DNA of 64,000 nt, from positions 1 through 64,000 of the forward strand of contig JANOVM010000018.1 of the NCBI GenBank assembly GCA_031417395.1, written 5' to 3'. The notes under the pieces are model-generated. The model was given only the letters and a program-made list of their open reading frames with translations, searched no databases and was not told the DNA's origin. The translations under genes and the position numbers were made by a program. This document shows, piece after piece, positions 17,414 through 26,922 of the stretch; positions within the stretch are counted from its first letter, which is position 1, and the number at the start of each line of letters is the position of its first letter. This DNA is from JADKIH01 sp031417395. GTDB lineage: Bacteria > Bacteroidota > Bacteroidia > AKYH767-A > 2013-40CM-41-45.

Positions 17414-18403
17414 ATGAGGAAATCTTTTCTGATAATTCAAACTGCTTTTACGGGTGATGCCATCCTTGCTACTGCTTTGGTAGAAAAGCTCAGAGAAGCA
17501 AACCCTGAAAACACTATAGACATTCTTGTCAGAAAAGGAAACGATAGTCTATTCGACAATCATCCTTTTATTAAACAAATTTTAATCTGGGATAAAAAAA
17601 ATAAAAAATACAGAAATCTTCTTGCCCTGCTTAGTAAAATCCGCTCAAACAAATACAATGTAGTTATTAACCTGCAGCGCTTTGCAGCTACAGGTTTGCT
17701 TACGGCTTTCTCCGGTGCAAAAGAAACAAGAGGTTTTGATAAAAATCCTTTTTCTTTTCTGTTTACCAAGAGAATAAAGCACAGTGTTGGCAAAGGAATG
17801 CATGAGGTTGAGAGAAATAACTTACTGATTTCTGATCTTGGCATAAAAGGAAAAATTCTCCCCCACCTCTACCCTTCTGAACAAGACTTTAAAACTGTTG
17901 AAAGCTATAAACAAAAAACCTTTATTACTATTTCACCTGCATCCGTTTGGGCAACAAAAACACTTCCATATTACAAATGGATTGAATTGATTAATCTTTA
18001 CCAAAAAATGAATCCGGAAGTACAAATTTTTCTGCTTGGTTCACAAGGAGAACATTCAATTGCCGAGAATATCCGAATTAAAGCAGGTGAAAAAAATATT
18101 ACAAACCTTTGCGGCTCTCTTTCCCTTCTGCAATCTGCAGCATTGATGAAAAGTGCTTCGATGAATTATGTAAACGACTCTGCTCCCATGCACCTGGCAA
18201 GTGCCATGAACGCCCCTGTTACAGTTGTTTATTGCTCTACCATACCGGGATTTGGATTCGGTCCTCTATCTGAAAAATCAAGAGTTATTGAAACGAAGTT
18301 AACCCTTTCCTGCAGGCCTTGCGGACTACACGGTTATAAGGAATGTCCTCTTGTTCATTTTAAATGCGCGCATTCAATTGAAACAAAAGAAATATTTGCA
18401 TGA
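17414..18403 (+). CDS. glycosyltransferase family 9 (heptosyltransferase-like)
   Basis: 329 aa. GT9 enzymes move ADP-heptose or related sugars onto lipopolysaccharide core. Visible features: IIQTAFTGDAILATALVEKL at the start, ISPASVWATKTLPYYKWIEL mid-protein, NDSAPMHLASAMNAPVTVVY (nucleotide-sugar site) and a Cys-rich end RPCGLHGYKECPLVHFKCAH seen in the Bacteroidota branch. Starts 3 nt after dapD and overlaps tsaC by 4 nt (ATGA), so translation is likely coupled. The exact sugar is unknown. Confidence 0.9.
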   Translation: MRKSFLIIQTAFTGDAILATALVEKLREANPENTIDILVRKGNDSLFDNHPFIKQILIWDKKNKKYRNLLALLSKIRSNKYNVVINLQRFAATGLLTAFSGAKETRGFDKNPFSFLFTKRIKHSVGKGMHEVERNNLLISDLGIKGKILPHLYPSEQDFKTVESYKQKTFITISPASVWATKTLPYYKWIELINLYQKMNPEVQIFLLGSQGEHSIAENIRIKAGEKNITNLCGSLSLLQSAALMKSASMNYVNDSAPMHLASAMNAPVTVVYCSTIPGFGFGPLSEKSRVIETKLTLSCRPCGLHGYKECPLVHFKCAHSIETKEIFA

Positions 18404-18972
18404 CAGATATAAATTCGGAAATAAAAAAAACGATTGATGTTTTAAAATCCGGGGGAATAATATTATACCCCACTGATACAATATGGGGAATAGGATGTGA
18501 TGCTACCAATGCAGACGCTGTTAAAAGAATTTTTGAGTTAAAAAAAAGAAGTGCGGAAAAAAATGTCATTCTGCTGCTCGATATTGCGTCCAGACTTTCA
18601 TCCTACGTAAGGGAAGTTCCGGAAAATGCATGGACTTTAATAGAATATTCAAGTAAACCTCTTACTATTATTTATGATGGAGCTAAGAATCTACCCACTG
18701 AAGTTATTGGCGAAGATGGAAGTATTGCCATTCGAATTACATCTGATGAATTTTGTAATAAACTAATTGGGCACCTTAAAAAACCATTGGTATCTACCTC
18801 TGCCAACATCAGCGGTGAACCCTGGCCCAAATGTTACGACGATGTCAGCGATGAAATAAAAAATGGTGTCGATTATATTGCTCAATTGAAACTGTCCGAA
18901 AAGTCTCAATTTCAGCCCTCTACTATTATACATTTAAAATCTAACGGGCAAATAAAGTTCATTAGACATTGA
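18400..18972 (+). CDS. tsaC: L-threonylcarbamoyladenylate synthase (TsaC/Sua5/YrdC)
   Basis: 190 aa, single YrdC domain without the Sua5 extension. Makes threonylcarbamoyl-AMP from Thr, bicarbonate and ATP for the t6A37 modification of ANN-decoding tRNAs. Motifs: GGIILYPTDTIWGIGCDATN, FELKKRSAEKNVILLL, PLTIIYDG, VSTSANISGEPWP. Overlaps the preceding gene by ATGA. TsaE, which works in the next step of t6A, is at 62225. Confidence 0.95.
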   Translation: MTDINSEIKKTIDVLKSGGIILYPTDTIWGIGCDATNADAVKRIFELKKRSAEKNVILLLDIASRLSSYVREVPENAWTLIEYSSKPLTIIYDGAKNLPTEVIGEDGSIAIRITSDEFCNKLIGHLKKPLVSTSANISGEPWPKCYDDVSDEIKNGVDYIAQLKLSEKSQFQPSTIIHLKSNGQIKFIRH

Positions 18973-18994
18973 TGTTGTAACTTGCGGCCTCTGC

Positions 18995-20410
18995 ATGAAA
19001 AAACACCTGCAACATATTATTTTTTCTGTCATTGCTGAAGAAGCAAAGGAATTGGATTGCCAGGCTTTTGTTGTAGGTGGTTATGTAAGGGATATTTTAT
19101 TAAAACGCAAATCGAAAGACATTGACATAGTCGTTTTGGGAAGCGGTATAGAACTGGCAGAAAGAATTGCTGCACGACTGCATATTCCCGTTAATGTTTT
19201 CAGAAATTTTGGTACAGCCATGATAAAATACGATGGACTTGAAATTGAATTTGTCGGAGCCCGAAAGGAATCTTACAGACTTGATTCCCGCAAGCCAATC
19301 GTTGAAACAGGCACCCTTGATGACGATCAAAAGAGACGCGATTTCACCATTAATGCCATGGCCATTCATCTCACTGAATCAAATTTTGGTGAATTGATTG
19401 ACCCATTTGATGGCGTCCGGGACCTTGAAAACAAAATCATTAAAACACCCCTGGATCCTGAAGTTACCTTTTCTGACGATCCTTTGCGGATGATGAGAGC
19501 AATCCGATTTGCTTCTCAACTGCAATTTACAATTGATCCGAAAGCTCTTAAAGCAATCAATACACTCGGAGATAGATTAAAAATTGTTTCACCTGAACGA
19601 ATTACCGATGAGTTAAATAAAATCATTCTGTCTCAAAAACCTTCCGTGGGATTTGAATTATTGTTTAAGAATGGTTTGTTGCAGTTATTTTTCCCTCAAC
19701 TTTGTCTGCTTGCCGGTGTAGAGTATGTAAACGGCAAAGGACATAAGGACAATTTTTATCATACACTTCAGGTTCTGGACAATGTTGCTAAAAACTCCGA
19801 CGACTTGTGGCTTCGTTGGGCAGCTATATTACACGATATTGCCAAGCCTGCAACAAAAAGATTTGAACCCGGTATTGGATGGACATTTCACGGTCATGAA
19901 GATAAGGGAGCCCGCATGGTCAAACATATATTCAGGCAATTCAAACTTCCCCTGAATGAAAAAATGAAATTTGTTGAAAAACTGGTACTACTTCACCTTC
20001 GCCCTATCGTTCTTGCCAAAGACTTTGTGACAGATTCGGCTATTAGAAGACTGCTTTTTGATGCAGGCGATGACATTGACGATCTTATGATACTTTGTCA
20101 TGCTGATATAACAACAAAAAATGAATATAAAATAAAAAAATATAAAGATAATTTTGAAACCGTTCAGAATAAATTACGGGAAGTAGAATCAAAAGATAAA
20201 ATCAGAAACTGGCAGCCTCCCGTGACCGGCGAACATATTATGAAGACCTTTGATCTGGGGCCGGGAAAAGAAGTTGGCATTATTAAAAATGCCATTCGGG
20301 AAGCCATTCTTGAAGGAGAGATTAAAAATGAATTTGATCAGGCCTATGAATTTATGATAAAGATTGGAACCGGGCTTGGTCTAAAAGAAAAAGTCAAAAT
20401 CAACCGTTGA
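18995..20410 (+). CDS. cca: CCA tRNA nucleotidyltransferase with HD domain
   Basis: 471 aa. Adds or repairs the 3'-CCA end of tRNAs. Class II nucleotidyltransferase head: FVVGGYVRDILLKRKSKDID, with the two metal Asp at 42 and 44 of DID, then RRDFTINAMAIHL and DPLRMMRAIRFASQL. A C-terminal HD phosphohydrolase domain follows (WAAILHDIAKPATKR, FHGHEDKGARM). Last gene of the dapD run; its stop lies within a terminator stem. Confidence 0.95.
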   Translation: MKKHLQHIIFSVIAEEAKELDCQAFVVGGYVRDILLKRKSKDIDIVVLGSGIELAERIAARLHIPVNVFRNFGTAMIKYDGLEIEFVGARKESYRLDSRKPIVETGTLDDDQKRRDFTINAMAIHLTESNFGELIDPFDGVRDLENKIIKTPLDPEVTFSDDPLRMMRAIRFASQLQFTIDPKALKAINTLGDRLKIVSPERITDELNKIILSQKPSVGFELLFKNGLLQLFFPQLCLLAGVEYVNGKGHKDNFYHTLQVLDNVAKNSDDLWLRWAAILHDIAKPATKRFEPGIGWTFHGHEDKGARMVKHIFRQFKLPLNEKMKFVEKLVLLHLRPIVLAKDFVTDSAIRRLLFDAGDDIDDLMILCHADITTKNEYKIKKYKDNFETVQNKLREVESKDKIRNWQPPVTGEHIMKTFDLGPGKEVGIIKNAIREAILEGEIKNEFDQAYEFMIKIGTGLGLKEKVKINR

Positions 20411-20420
20411 TTTTTTTTTT
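20396..20420 (+). terminator. intrinsic terminator overlapping the cca stop
   Basis: AAAATCAA (20396-20403) and TTGATTTT (20407-20414) pair around CCG, followed by T to 20420. The stop codon TGA (20408-20410) is inside the right arm. Confidence 0.7.
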
Positions 20421-20451
20421 ACCAACATGTAATTAAAAAAGATTTTCTTTC

Positions 20452-20459
20452 TACTTTTG
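20452..20459 (+). promoter_or_regulatory. -7 element before the pRiA4b ORF-3-like gene
   Basis: TACTTTTG matches TAnnTTTG fully and sits 19 nt before the ATG at 20479. No TTG at the right upstream distance, so only the -7 box is supported. Confidence 0.4.
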
Positions 20460-20478
20460 AGAAACAAAGTAAAATAAT

Positions 20479-21138
20479 ATGGTAACCTACAAATTCAAAG
20501 TATCCTTTGAAGATTTTGACGATGTCTCCAGGGATATTGAAATACGGTCAACTCAGACTTTTGAAGACCTTCACTATGCAATTCACACTGCTATTGGATT
20601 TGATGCTTCAAAAACCGCTACATTTTATTTTAGTGATGATGTTTGGAAAAAAGGTAAAGAGATTGCTACAAGCACCCCTGCAGAAGCAGGTGATGACAAA
20701 ACCATGCATCTGAAAAAAGCCAAGATTTGCGATTTTATTTCTGATCCACACCAAAAATTATTTTACTTTTTTGACCCTGCAACTCCATGGATTTTCCATG
20801 TTGAATTAATAAAAATAAACAAGGAAGAAGATAAAGGAGCCTCGTATCCGAGATGTATAAAATCTGTAGGCGATGCTCCTAAACAATACCAGACTGATAC
20901 TATTGCTCCCCTGCCCGTGCCGGAAGATTTCGACCTCCTTGCCGACGATTTATTGGATGAAGAATCAGAAACTGAAGAAACAGACGATTTAGTAATTGCT
21001 GATGTAGATTTGCCTGAAGGAGAAGATAAAGGTGGTATACTTGCCTTAGATTCCGATGAAACTCCCGGCGATGATTTTGAAACTGCCGATGAAGATTCTA
21101 TGGACGACATAGAAGAATCCGATAAGGATGATTTTTAA
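20479..21138 (+). CDS. plasmid pRiA4b ORF-3-like protein with acidic tail
   Basis: 219 aa. Residues 1-135 match the pRiA4b ORF-3/IS1096 TnpR-like domain: YKFKVSFEDFDDVSRDIEIR, TFEDLHYAIHTAIGFD, KICDFISDPHQKLFYFFDPA and WIFHVELIKI. From about 150 to the end the chain is strongly acidic (Asp/Glu-rich, few hydrophobics), so probably disordered. Despite the family name it shows no sign of being on a mobile element: it is next to miaA, ending 3 nt before its start, a stable order in this phylum. Function unknown. Confidence 0.85.
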   Translation: MVTYKFKVSFEDFDDVSRDIEIRSTQTFEDLHYAIHTAIGFDASKTATFYFSDDVWKKGKEIATSTPAEAGDDKTMHLKKAKICDFISDPHQKLFYFFDPATPWIFHVELIKINKEEDKGASYPRCIKSVGDAPKQYQTDTIAPLPVPEDFDLLADDLLDEESETEETDDLVIADVDLPEGEDKGGILALDSDETPGDDFETADEDSMDDIEESDKDDF

Positions 21139-21141
21139 ATA

Positions 21142-22032
21142 TTGAAAAAACTCATTGTTATAACGGGGCCTACTGCTTCCGGAAAAACTTCTCTTTCCAT
21201 CGAGCTTGCACGATTTTACAATAGCGAAATCATCAGTGCAGACTCAAGACAGTTTTACCGGAAAATGAATATTGGAACGGCCAAGCCTTCTGTTACTGAA
21301 TTAAAAACAATCACACATCACTTCATCGATTCTCTCAATATTTCCGAAAATTATAATATTGGAAAATACGAAGTCGATGCCTTGAAATTATTAGAAGAAC
21401 TTTTCAAAAAGCACGATGTGGTTTTCCTTACAGGCGGCAGTGGACTATACATAAATGCCATTTGCTCAGGAATTGATGAGCTTCCTGAAAGCACAGAAAA
21501 ATTTCGCATTGAATTAACCAATCAGCTAAACAGCCGGGGGATTGAATCCCTTCAACAAAAACTTAAAGAAGTCGACCCGGAATATTATTCTCAAACGGAT
21601 ATAAATAATCCACACCGCCTTATCCGTGCCCTTGAAATATGGATGGCAACCGGTAGAAAAGTTTCAGAATTAAGAACCAACAAAAAAAAGGAAAGAAATT
21701 TTATCATTAAAAAAATTGGTTTGAAGGTTGACCGCTCTGAATTATACGATAGGATAAATAAAAGAGTCGATGAAATGATAGAAAAGGGCCTAGTTCATGA
21801 AGCTGAGCAGCTTCTGCCATTTAAAAATGAAAATGCTCTTCAAACCGTTGGATATAAAGAAATCTTCAGCTATTTAGATAAAACGCTTTCCCTTGAAGAT
21901 GCCATAGATTTGATCAAGCAAAATACCAGGAACTATGCAAAACGCCAAATGACCTGGTTTAGAAAAGATACTGAAATTCATTGGTTCAATCCAACAGACT
22001 TAGAAGGAATGAGATTATTTATTGAAGAATAA
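21142..22032 (+). CDS. miaA: tRNA dimethylallyltransferase
   Basis: 296 aa. Transfers a dimethylallyl group to A37 of tRNAs reading UNN codons. P-loop GPTASGKTSLS (9-19), ISADSRQFYRKMNIGTAKP, FLTGGSGLYINAI and QNTRNYAKRQMTWFRKD are family signatures. The start must be the TTG at 21142, since the P-loop lies 9 residues in and no ATG or GTG precedes it in frame before the upstream stop at 21136-21138. The TTG is 3 nt after the previous gene, suggesting translational coupling. Confidence 0.97.
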   Translation: MKKLIVITGPTASGKTSLSIELARFYNSEIISADSRQFYRKMNIGTAKPSVTELKTITHHFIDSLNISENYNIGKYEVDALKLLEELFKKHDVVFLTGGSGLYINAICSGIDELPESTEKFRIELTNQLNSRGIESLQQKLKEVDPEYYSQTDINNPHRLIRALEIWMATGRKVSELRTNKKKERNFIIKKIGLKVDRSELYDRINKRVDEMIEKGLVHEAEQLLPFKNENALQTVGYKEIFSYLDKTLSLEDAIDLIKQNTRNYAKRQMTWFRKDTEIHWFNPTDLEGMRLFIEE

Positions 22033-22538
22033 AAACTCAAGGTATAATTTTCTACGAAGGTAATAATGTTTTATTTTCAATAAAATTTATTAAATAATTG
22101 GATAAAGGATTTGGTATGAACTATAGCTGTTGTTCGTTTATTTATTCTATTCCTCCTGCGGTCAATAATTTTTAATCCCGCACAGCCAGCAACCTCATAA
22201 CCTTCGTAGAAAAAAGAGATTCCCCGGAAACACAACCTTATTACCTCATTTAGGTTACTTGGTGATTTTTTATAATTGAATTAAAATAAAAAAATAATTA
22301 ATAAATAATGAGGCAATAAGGTTGTGTTTCCGGGGTGTATAATTTTCTACGAAGGTAATAAGGTTTTACAATCTATGGAATTGAAAATATAATGGGATAA
22401 AGGAATCTGCATGAGTTATACCTGTCAATTATCTATCTATTATAAATACCAAATCAGATATTAACAATACTAACAGTCCTCTATAAGAATATTCCCTTTA
22501 CAAGAAATGTGAATTCATACTTCTTGTAAAAAATACAA
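22033..22538. other. 506-bp repeat-rich non-coding region
   Basis: No credible gene. Holds two diverged direct copies of an about 100-bp segment (22042-22146 and 22337-22430) and between them a large inverted repeat (22222-22335). A half copy of the 1790-1847 palindrome is at 22171-22187. Confidence 0.65.
22042..22430. repeat. direct repeats flanking a 29-bp-stem inverted repeat
   Basis: ATAATTTTCTACGAAGGTAA starts both direct copies, which also share GGATAAAGGA and TGAACTATA/TGAGTTATA further on. Inside, 22222-22250 pairs with 22307-22335 at 28 of 29 positions (arm core CGGAAACACAACCTTATT) around a 56-nt AT-rich loop. Outside that stem, CCTTCGTAGAAAA at 22201-22213 is the reverse complement of part of the direct copy at 22342-22356, extending the inverted symmetry. 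Form suggests a MITE-like or REP-like element; no transposase. Confidence 0.65.
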
Positions 22539-23402
22539 TTACCTAATAATAAATTTTTCAGTTTTACTTTGGGAAGACTGAAGGTCTGAATATCGTATTG
22601 AATAAATTCCGGAAACCCAATTTGAAAAGTCTATATCAACATCGTAATTAATTATTTTATCGAACAGATTTCTTCCTAAATTATCGTAGATGGTTACGTT
22701 GCATTTTTCCATATTGGTTTTAATGGAACCAACGTTTGCTATTGGATTGGGAGTAATTGAAAATTTAATTTCCGGTGTTTGTGTGCCCTGAGGTTTTACA
22801 TCGGGGATCGGCCGTGATAATCTCATTTCATTACCTGAACATTGGGACAATTCCTCCTGTATCGTACCCAAGTCAATCGAACCGTTTATTATTTCATTTT
22901 CGATTTCTATTACACAAGTAAAGTTATCGATTTCGGCATAGTCGGAGTCGCTTGCCCATCCATGAACAGAATTTAATTGAGTTAATGCCAGGTCTCTTCT
23001 GCCTGCTATTCTGAATGCCTGGGCTTTATCCATACTGTATAAAAACCTGCGATCATAATTATCCTCAAGAACACTTTGATTAATATACTTATCGATAACA
23101 TTGATTACTTTCTGCATTTCCTCGCATAGTAATGTAGAATTCTCGGACTCCGAAATTTGTTTTTTAAGAAAGGCATAACCTACGGATTCCATTAACTTTA
23201 AATAATCAAAGTTGAGAATCAATCGCTCACGTTCGTCAGGGTTAGCATAATCTTCCAGTAATATCTGGGATAATAGGTCTATTCCTCTTCGGTAATTTAA
23301 AGAATCAGTGGAATTAATCATTGCCATTGAAACAAGCGAAGCAACATTCAGACTTCTGTTAATGAAATCGTCGGTATTAATAACATCGCAGTATGGACAA
23401 TA
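22539..23402 (-). pseudogene. C-terminal part of the interrupted T9SS protein (after in-frame stop)
   Basis: Same reading frame as the large gene upstream: the stop TAA at 23405-23403 is followed without any further stop by 25 codons (starting YCPYCDVINTDDFINRSL) and then an ATG at 23327 and 262 more codons. The part contains helical repeats (RRDLALTQLNSVHGWASDSD) and a type A T9SS sorting domain (FSITPNPIANVGSIKTN, VTIYDNLGRNLFDKI, WVSGIYSIRYSD). It has no signal peptide of its own, so as a separate protein it could not be exported. Best read as the severed tail of a gene of about 1450 codons. A single-base sequencing error or stop readthrough are alternatives. Confidence 0.75.
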
Positions 23403-26400
23403 TTAAAGTGCTTCAAGCCAATTATCGCATGGGGGTTGAGGACAGGGAGGAATTGCCTGCCCACAGGGCGTGGAGTAATTTAAGTAGTATTGATCGTCAA
23501 TCGTTAATGGATTTCCGTTCGGGTCGACAATATCATAATCGTTGTTGCTAAAAGTTCCGGATAAATTCCAGCGGTTTGCAAAAGCCTGCATGGGGAAAGG
23601 GCCGCCACCGAATAGAAATGACCCGTTGACAGTACTGTTATTGTTAATTCCGCTAGGTGATAAATCATTGTATCCCTTTTTTAAATAGAGATAATTAGCC
23701 TTTGCGGTCTGGATGGTATAATTATTTTGCACGGATGTAACATAGGACGCCTGGGGCTGATTAATAACGTCATCCATCAATAATGTCCCGCCCTTTCTGA
23801 TAACAAATCCTGAATTATTAAAGGATACTGTTCCGCAAATAACGGAAAGAGGGGATGCGTCGATTCTTGCTCCGATTACATTGTGATTGATGTGAGGGTT
23901 GTTTAAAGTGAAGCTTGCAGATGAATAGCTGTGCCACGAAAGTCCGTACGTATTGTAATCATCGTTTCCGCCATCATACGTGGAAGGAAAATCCATAAAA
24001 GCCCCGGCGATAGACCAACTATTATTATAGAAAAAACAATTATTAATGAAAATACCTTTAGCATAAACCTCAATGGCCTGACTGCAATTTCTGAAAATTG
24101 AATTAGAAATGGTAGGCGCAATGCCACCGGGTTGTAATAATCCGAATATTCCATTGGTGCCGTATTCAAAAACGCAGTTGTCAATATTTACATGCTTTTG
24201 TCCATACAAATGAACGCCCCGATGATGATTATTTACACCCGGAGTATTGCTTGTAAACTTTGCATTGTTAAAATTAAGTATCGTTGGCATACCGTCGGCC
24301 TGCAAACGTGATCCGGTATTAAATTCAACTTTTCCATTGGTGATATTAAGTTCATCCAAAGTTGGAGGTGCATAAAATGTTTCCTGATCTATCTGCAGCA
24401 ATTTCTTACTTTGTGAATTACCATTAAATGAAATTTTACAGTTAACACCGGCAGAAATATTTCTGGAAGGAAACAATGCCGTATTTGAGAATATGACATA
24501 CCCGTATTGGGATGAACCTTGAGGATGTGTAAATGTAAAATTAGCGCCATCTTCAATTTTCAATGTGCCCTTAATTTCCAATACAGACTGGTTGCCGGGT
24601 AAATTAATGGTTGCATTGGGGAAATAATCTAGGGTGCCGTCGTCTTCGATAATTATTCGGCCGCCATTATTAACATTAATCAAGGAGCCCGGATTTAAAA
24701 TTAACTTTCCTCCATTTTTGACTGTTATTTTCGCATCAGTTTGAATATCAATTCTGCTATTATTCATGAGTTCCAAAACACTTCCATTATCTACAATGAT
24801 CTCCCCATTGGCCTCTACGTTTATTTTAGAATTCTCCAGACATGTAAAAGTAGTATGAACAGTAAAATTTTGAAGATACGGGATTGCTGTTGAATTTTTA
24901 TAATCATATGTTGGGCTTAAGGAACGATCAATTAATACTTTCGAGCCATTCTTCACATTCAAAGAATAATCTGCAACATTAAAATCGTTAGAACTTAAAC
25001 GAATAGAATCAGCACACCAACGTACATTATTTATGATATCGTAATTATCCCATTTAACTCTTACATGAACCGCACCAGGACCAAATACCCCCGGTTGAAA
25101 ATTTTCACTTAAAATAGAAACTGAAATTCCATTTAAATAAACCGTTCTATTTAAATATGCATTGTTTCCGCTTGGGTCATTCGGGTCTAAACTTAAAATA
25201 TTATCAAAATTGTCTCCTGAGGTTAAGGTCATCAGAGGTAAAGGGGATGGGTTCGTTGATATAGACAAAATTTCTTTTCCACCGGATGGACAAGCTCCAT
25301 TACATTTAAAACTTGTTCCTGATCCTCCGAATTGGCTCCTTTCATAATTTAAACCAGAACCATCAAGGTATGCAACTCCTTGATTTGCGTCACCATCATG
25401 TAATTCATTCGTGCCGTTCGTACTTGGTTTTCCAAAAAGAAAACTATACCCTGAAAACGGATTAGGTTTGGTATTTGCAGGATTAGTAAAATCAAAGGCC
25501 ACAAAAGGATTACCCCAAATACATGCAGGGCCTGATTGATACACATTAGAATACGTATAGTCATGATTCCCGTCTGCTGTCATTGGAAACATCCACGAGC
25601 CTAATGAATTTGGATCTTGTTCTATACCACCATATATTTCACCGCCTCCGTCTAAATCATCTTTTCCCACTTGAATTGAACAGAAGAGACCAGGAGTCCA
25701 TGACTCTCCACATACAGGCCAAGGCCCACAAAAACTGGTACTTGCCAATGTATGATTCAAATTTTGATCCTCCACAGAGTTTGAAAAAAGCTGGTGATTT
25801 TCAATCCATAAATATTGATTCTTTTCTTCTCCAGTTCGAGGAGAACTTGATGATAAATATGATGAAGAGCAATTTATATGAGGCAGTTTTATTCTTATGA
25901 CATCACCGGAAGTGACAAAGTCTCTTAACACAAAATCTGAAGTAGTTGCTGATGAAGGTATGCTTAGGTCCGATGCTACTTCAGCATTAAGCAAATTTCT
26001 TGCACTTATTGAGGTTAGTTTATCAGGAGGATTTGTCCAATCAAAAATCCAACGGTCATACCCTGACACGACTTGTGAACTACCGCCCTGCGATTCCAAT
26101 CCCCACTGTGGTGTGGGACAGAAAAAAGTATGATTCGAAGCACCAGCGCCACCATGCCAGTTATTATGACCAAATAATCCATGAAAGAATTCAGTCATGA
26201 TAAATCTAATTGAGCCGATATGACCATGATGTCCAAATGCAGTCGCAATGTCCACTCCTAATGTGGTTGTGATGCCTGGTGCTACTGAACCTGATAAGTT
26301 CATCCCAAATCCTGATTCACCTCCATACCCATGAAAGTTTTTTATTAAATATATAACACAATCAAACTTTGAATTTGCACTGGGTGTTTTAAGTACACCT

Positions 26401-26891
26401 TCTATACCTGTACTTTCTAAATTATATAAATCAAAATCTGCTAGTGGTGTGGGATGATGCAAAGGCAATACTGGAAACTGGGCTCTTATCTCGGCATTTA
26501 TGTTTGTTAACCAACTCCCAAATGAGGGATTACTTCCCGGACAATAATTAACATGCACTACTTGATCTAAATAATCACCAAGTACTACACACTTACCAAA
26601 TGATGCCTGATATAATAATTTTGTAAAATGTTTTGTAGGGCCAGTAGATGGGAGGGTTGCGTCAAAATAGTCATCGATATCATCCGGAATTTGACCTGTC
26701 TGATAGCACCCTGGATTGATACCATCACATAGTCCTCCATGTAATTCCACAGGAACCAAGAGGACTCGCAAAGGAGTTAATTCATTCTTAGGAGGAAAAT
26801 AATAACCATTGGATAAGTTTTTTTGACTCAAGCATTGATAGGTATAAAAAAATAGCAAGACGAATAAGGCAGAGTTTTTTAGCGTATTCAT
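23403..26891 (-). CDS. family A secreted peptidase-like / beta-helix protein, lacking its T9SS tail
   Basis: 1162 aa. Signal peptide 1-22. Residues about 35-330 look like an M6/immune-inhibitor-type metallopeptidase region, with LYQASFGKCVVLGD, a site where HExxH is expected but which reads TEFFHGLFGHNNWH (Thr233 in place of the first His, His237, His246), and the later GYDRWIFDW. Residues about 640-1110 are a right-handed parallel beta-helix (repeats such as VLELMNNSRIDIQTDAKITV, GGKLILNPGSLINVNNGGRI). The chain stops at TAA 23405-23403 just before the sorting domain that continues in frame. It lies 31 nt downstream of a family B gene. With both the active site and the export tail altered, this copy is probably non-functional. 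Confidence 0.75.
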   Translation of the reverse strand: MNTLKNSALFVLLFFYTYQCLSQKNLSNGYYFPPKNELTPLRVLLVPVELHGGLCDGINPGCYQTGQIPDDIDDYFDATLPSTGPTKHFTKLLYQASFGKCVVLGDYLDQVVHVNYCPGSNPSFGSWLTNINAEIRAQFPVLPLHHPTPLADFDLYNLESTGIEGVLKTPSANSKFDCVIYLIKNFHGYGGESGFGMNLSGSVAPGITTTLGVDIATAFGHHGHIGSIRFIMTEFFHGLFGHNNWHGGAGASNHTFFCPTPQWGLESQGGSSQVVSGYDRWIFDWTNPPDKLTSISARNLLNAEVASDLSIPSSATTSDFVLRDFVTSGDVIRIKLPHINCSSSYLSSSSPRTGEEKNQYLWIENHQLFSNSVEDQNLNHTLASTSFCGPWPVCGESWTPGLFCSIQVGKDDLDGGGEIYGGIEQDPNSLGSWMFPMTADGNHDYTYSNVYQSGPACIWGNPFVAFDFTNPANTKPNPFSGYSFLFGKPSTNGTNELHDGDANQGVAYLDGSGLNYERSQFGGSGTSFKCNGACPSGGKEILSISTNPSPLPLMTLTSGDNFDNILSLDPNDPSGNNAYLNRTVYLNGISVSILSENFQPGVFGPGAVHVRVKWDNYDIINNVRWCADSIRLSSNDFNVADYSLNVKNGSKVLIDRSLSPTYDYKNSTAIPYLQNFTVHTTFTCLENSKINVEANGEIIVDNGSVLELMNNSRIDIQTDAKITVKNGGKLILNPGSLINVNNGGRIIIEDDGTLDYFPNATINLPGNQSVLEIKGTLKIEDGANFTFTHPQGSSQYGYVIFSNTALFPSRNISAGVNCKISFNGNSQSKKLLQIDQETFYAPPTLDELNITNGKVEFNTGSRLQADGMPTILNFNNAKFTSNTPGVNNHHRGVHLYGQKHVNIDNCVFEYGTNGIFGLLQPGGIAPTISNSIFRNCSQAIEVYAKGIFINNCFFYNNSWSIAGAFMDFPSTYDGGNDDYNTYGLSWHSYSSASFTLNNPHINHNVIGARIDASPLSVICGTVSFNNSGFVIRKGGTLLMDDVINQPQASYVTSVQNNYTIQTAKANYLYLKKGYNDLSPSGINNNSTVNGSFLFGGGPFPMQAFANRWNLSGTFSNNDYDIVDPNGNPLTIDDQYYLNYSTPCGQAIPPCPQPPCDNWLEAL

Positions 26892-26922
26892 AAAGTTAAA
26901 GTTTTGTATGTGTAATTATTGA

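Noticed and set aside
20763..21110. Minus-strand Ser-rich frame opposite the acidic tail gene
   Set aside because: Antisense of Asp/Glu codons gives Ser/Val-rich sequence; no start context or homologue recognised.
20479..21138. Mobile element gene, because of the pRiA4b/IS1096-related domain name
   Set aside because: No inverted repeats, transposase or unusual composition; tightly linked to miaA.
22042..22430. Insertion sequence
   Set aside because: Inverted repeats are present but there is no room for, or trace of, a transposase gene.
22539..23327. Independent T9SS gene starting at ATG 23327
   Set aside because: It lacks a signal peptide and continues in frame, with no stop for 25 codons, from the gene upstream; better read as the severed tail.
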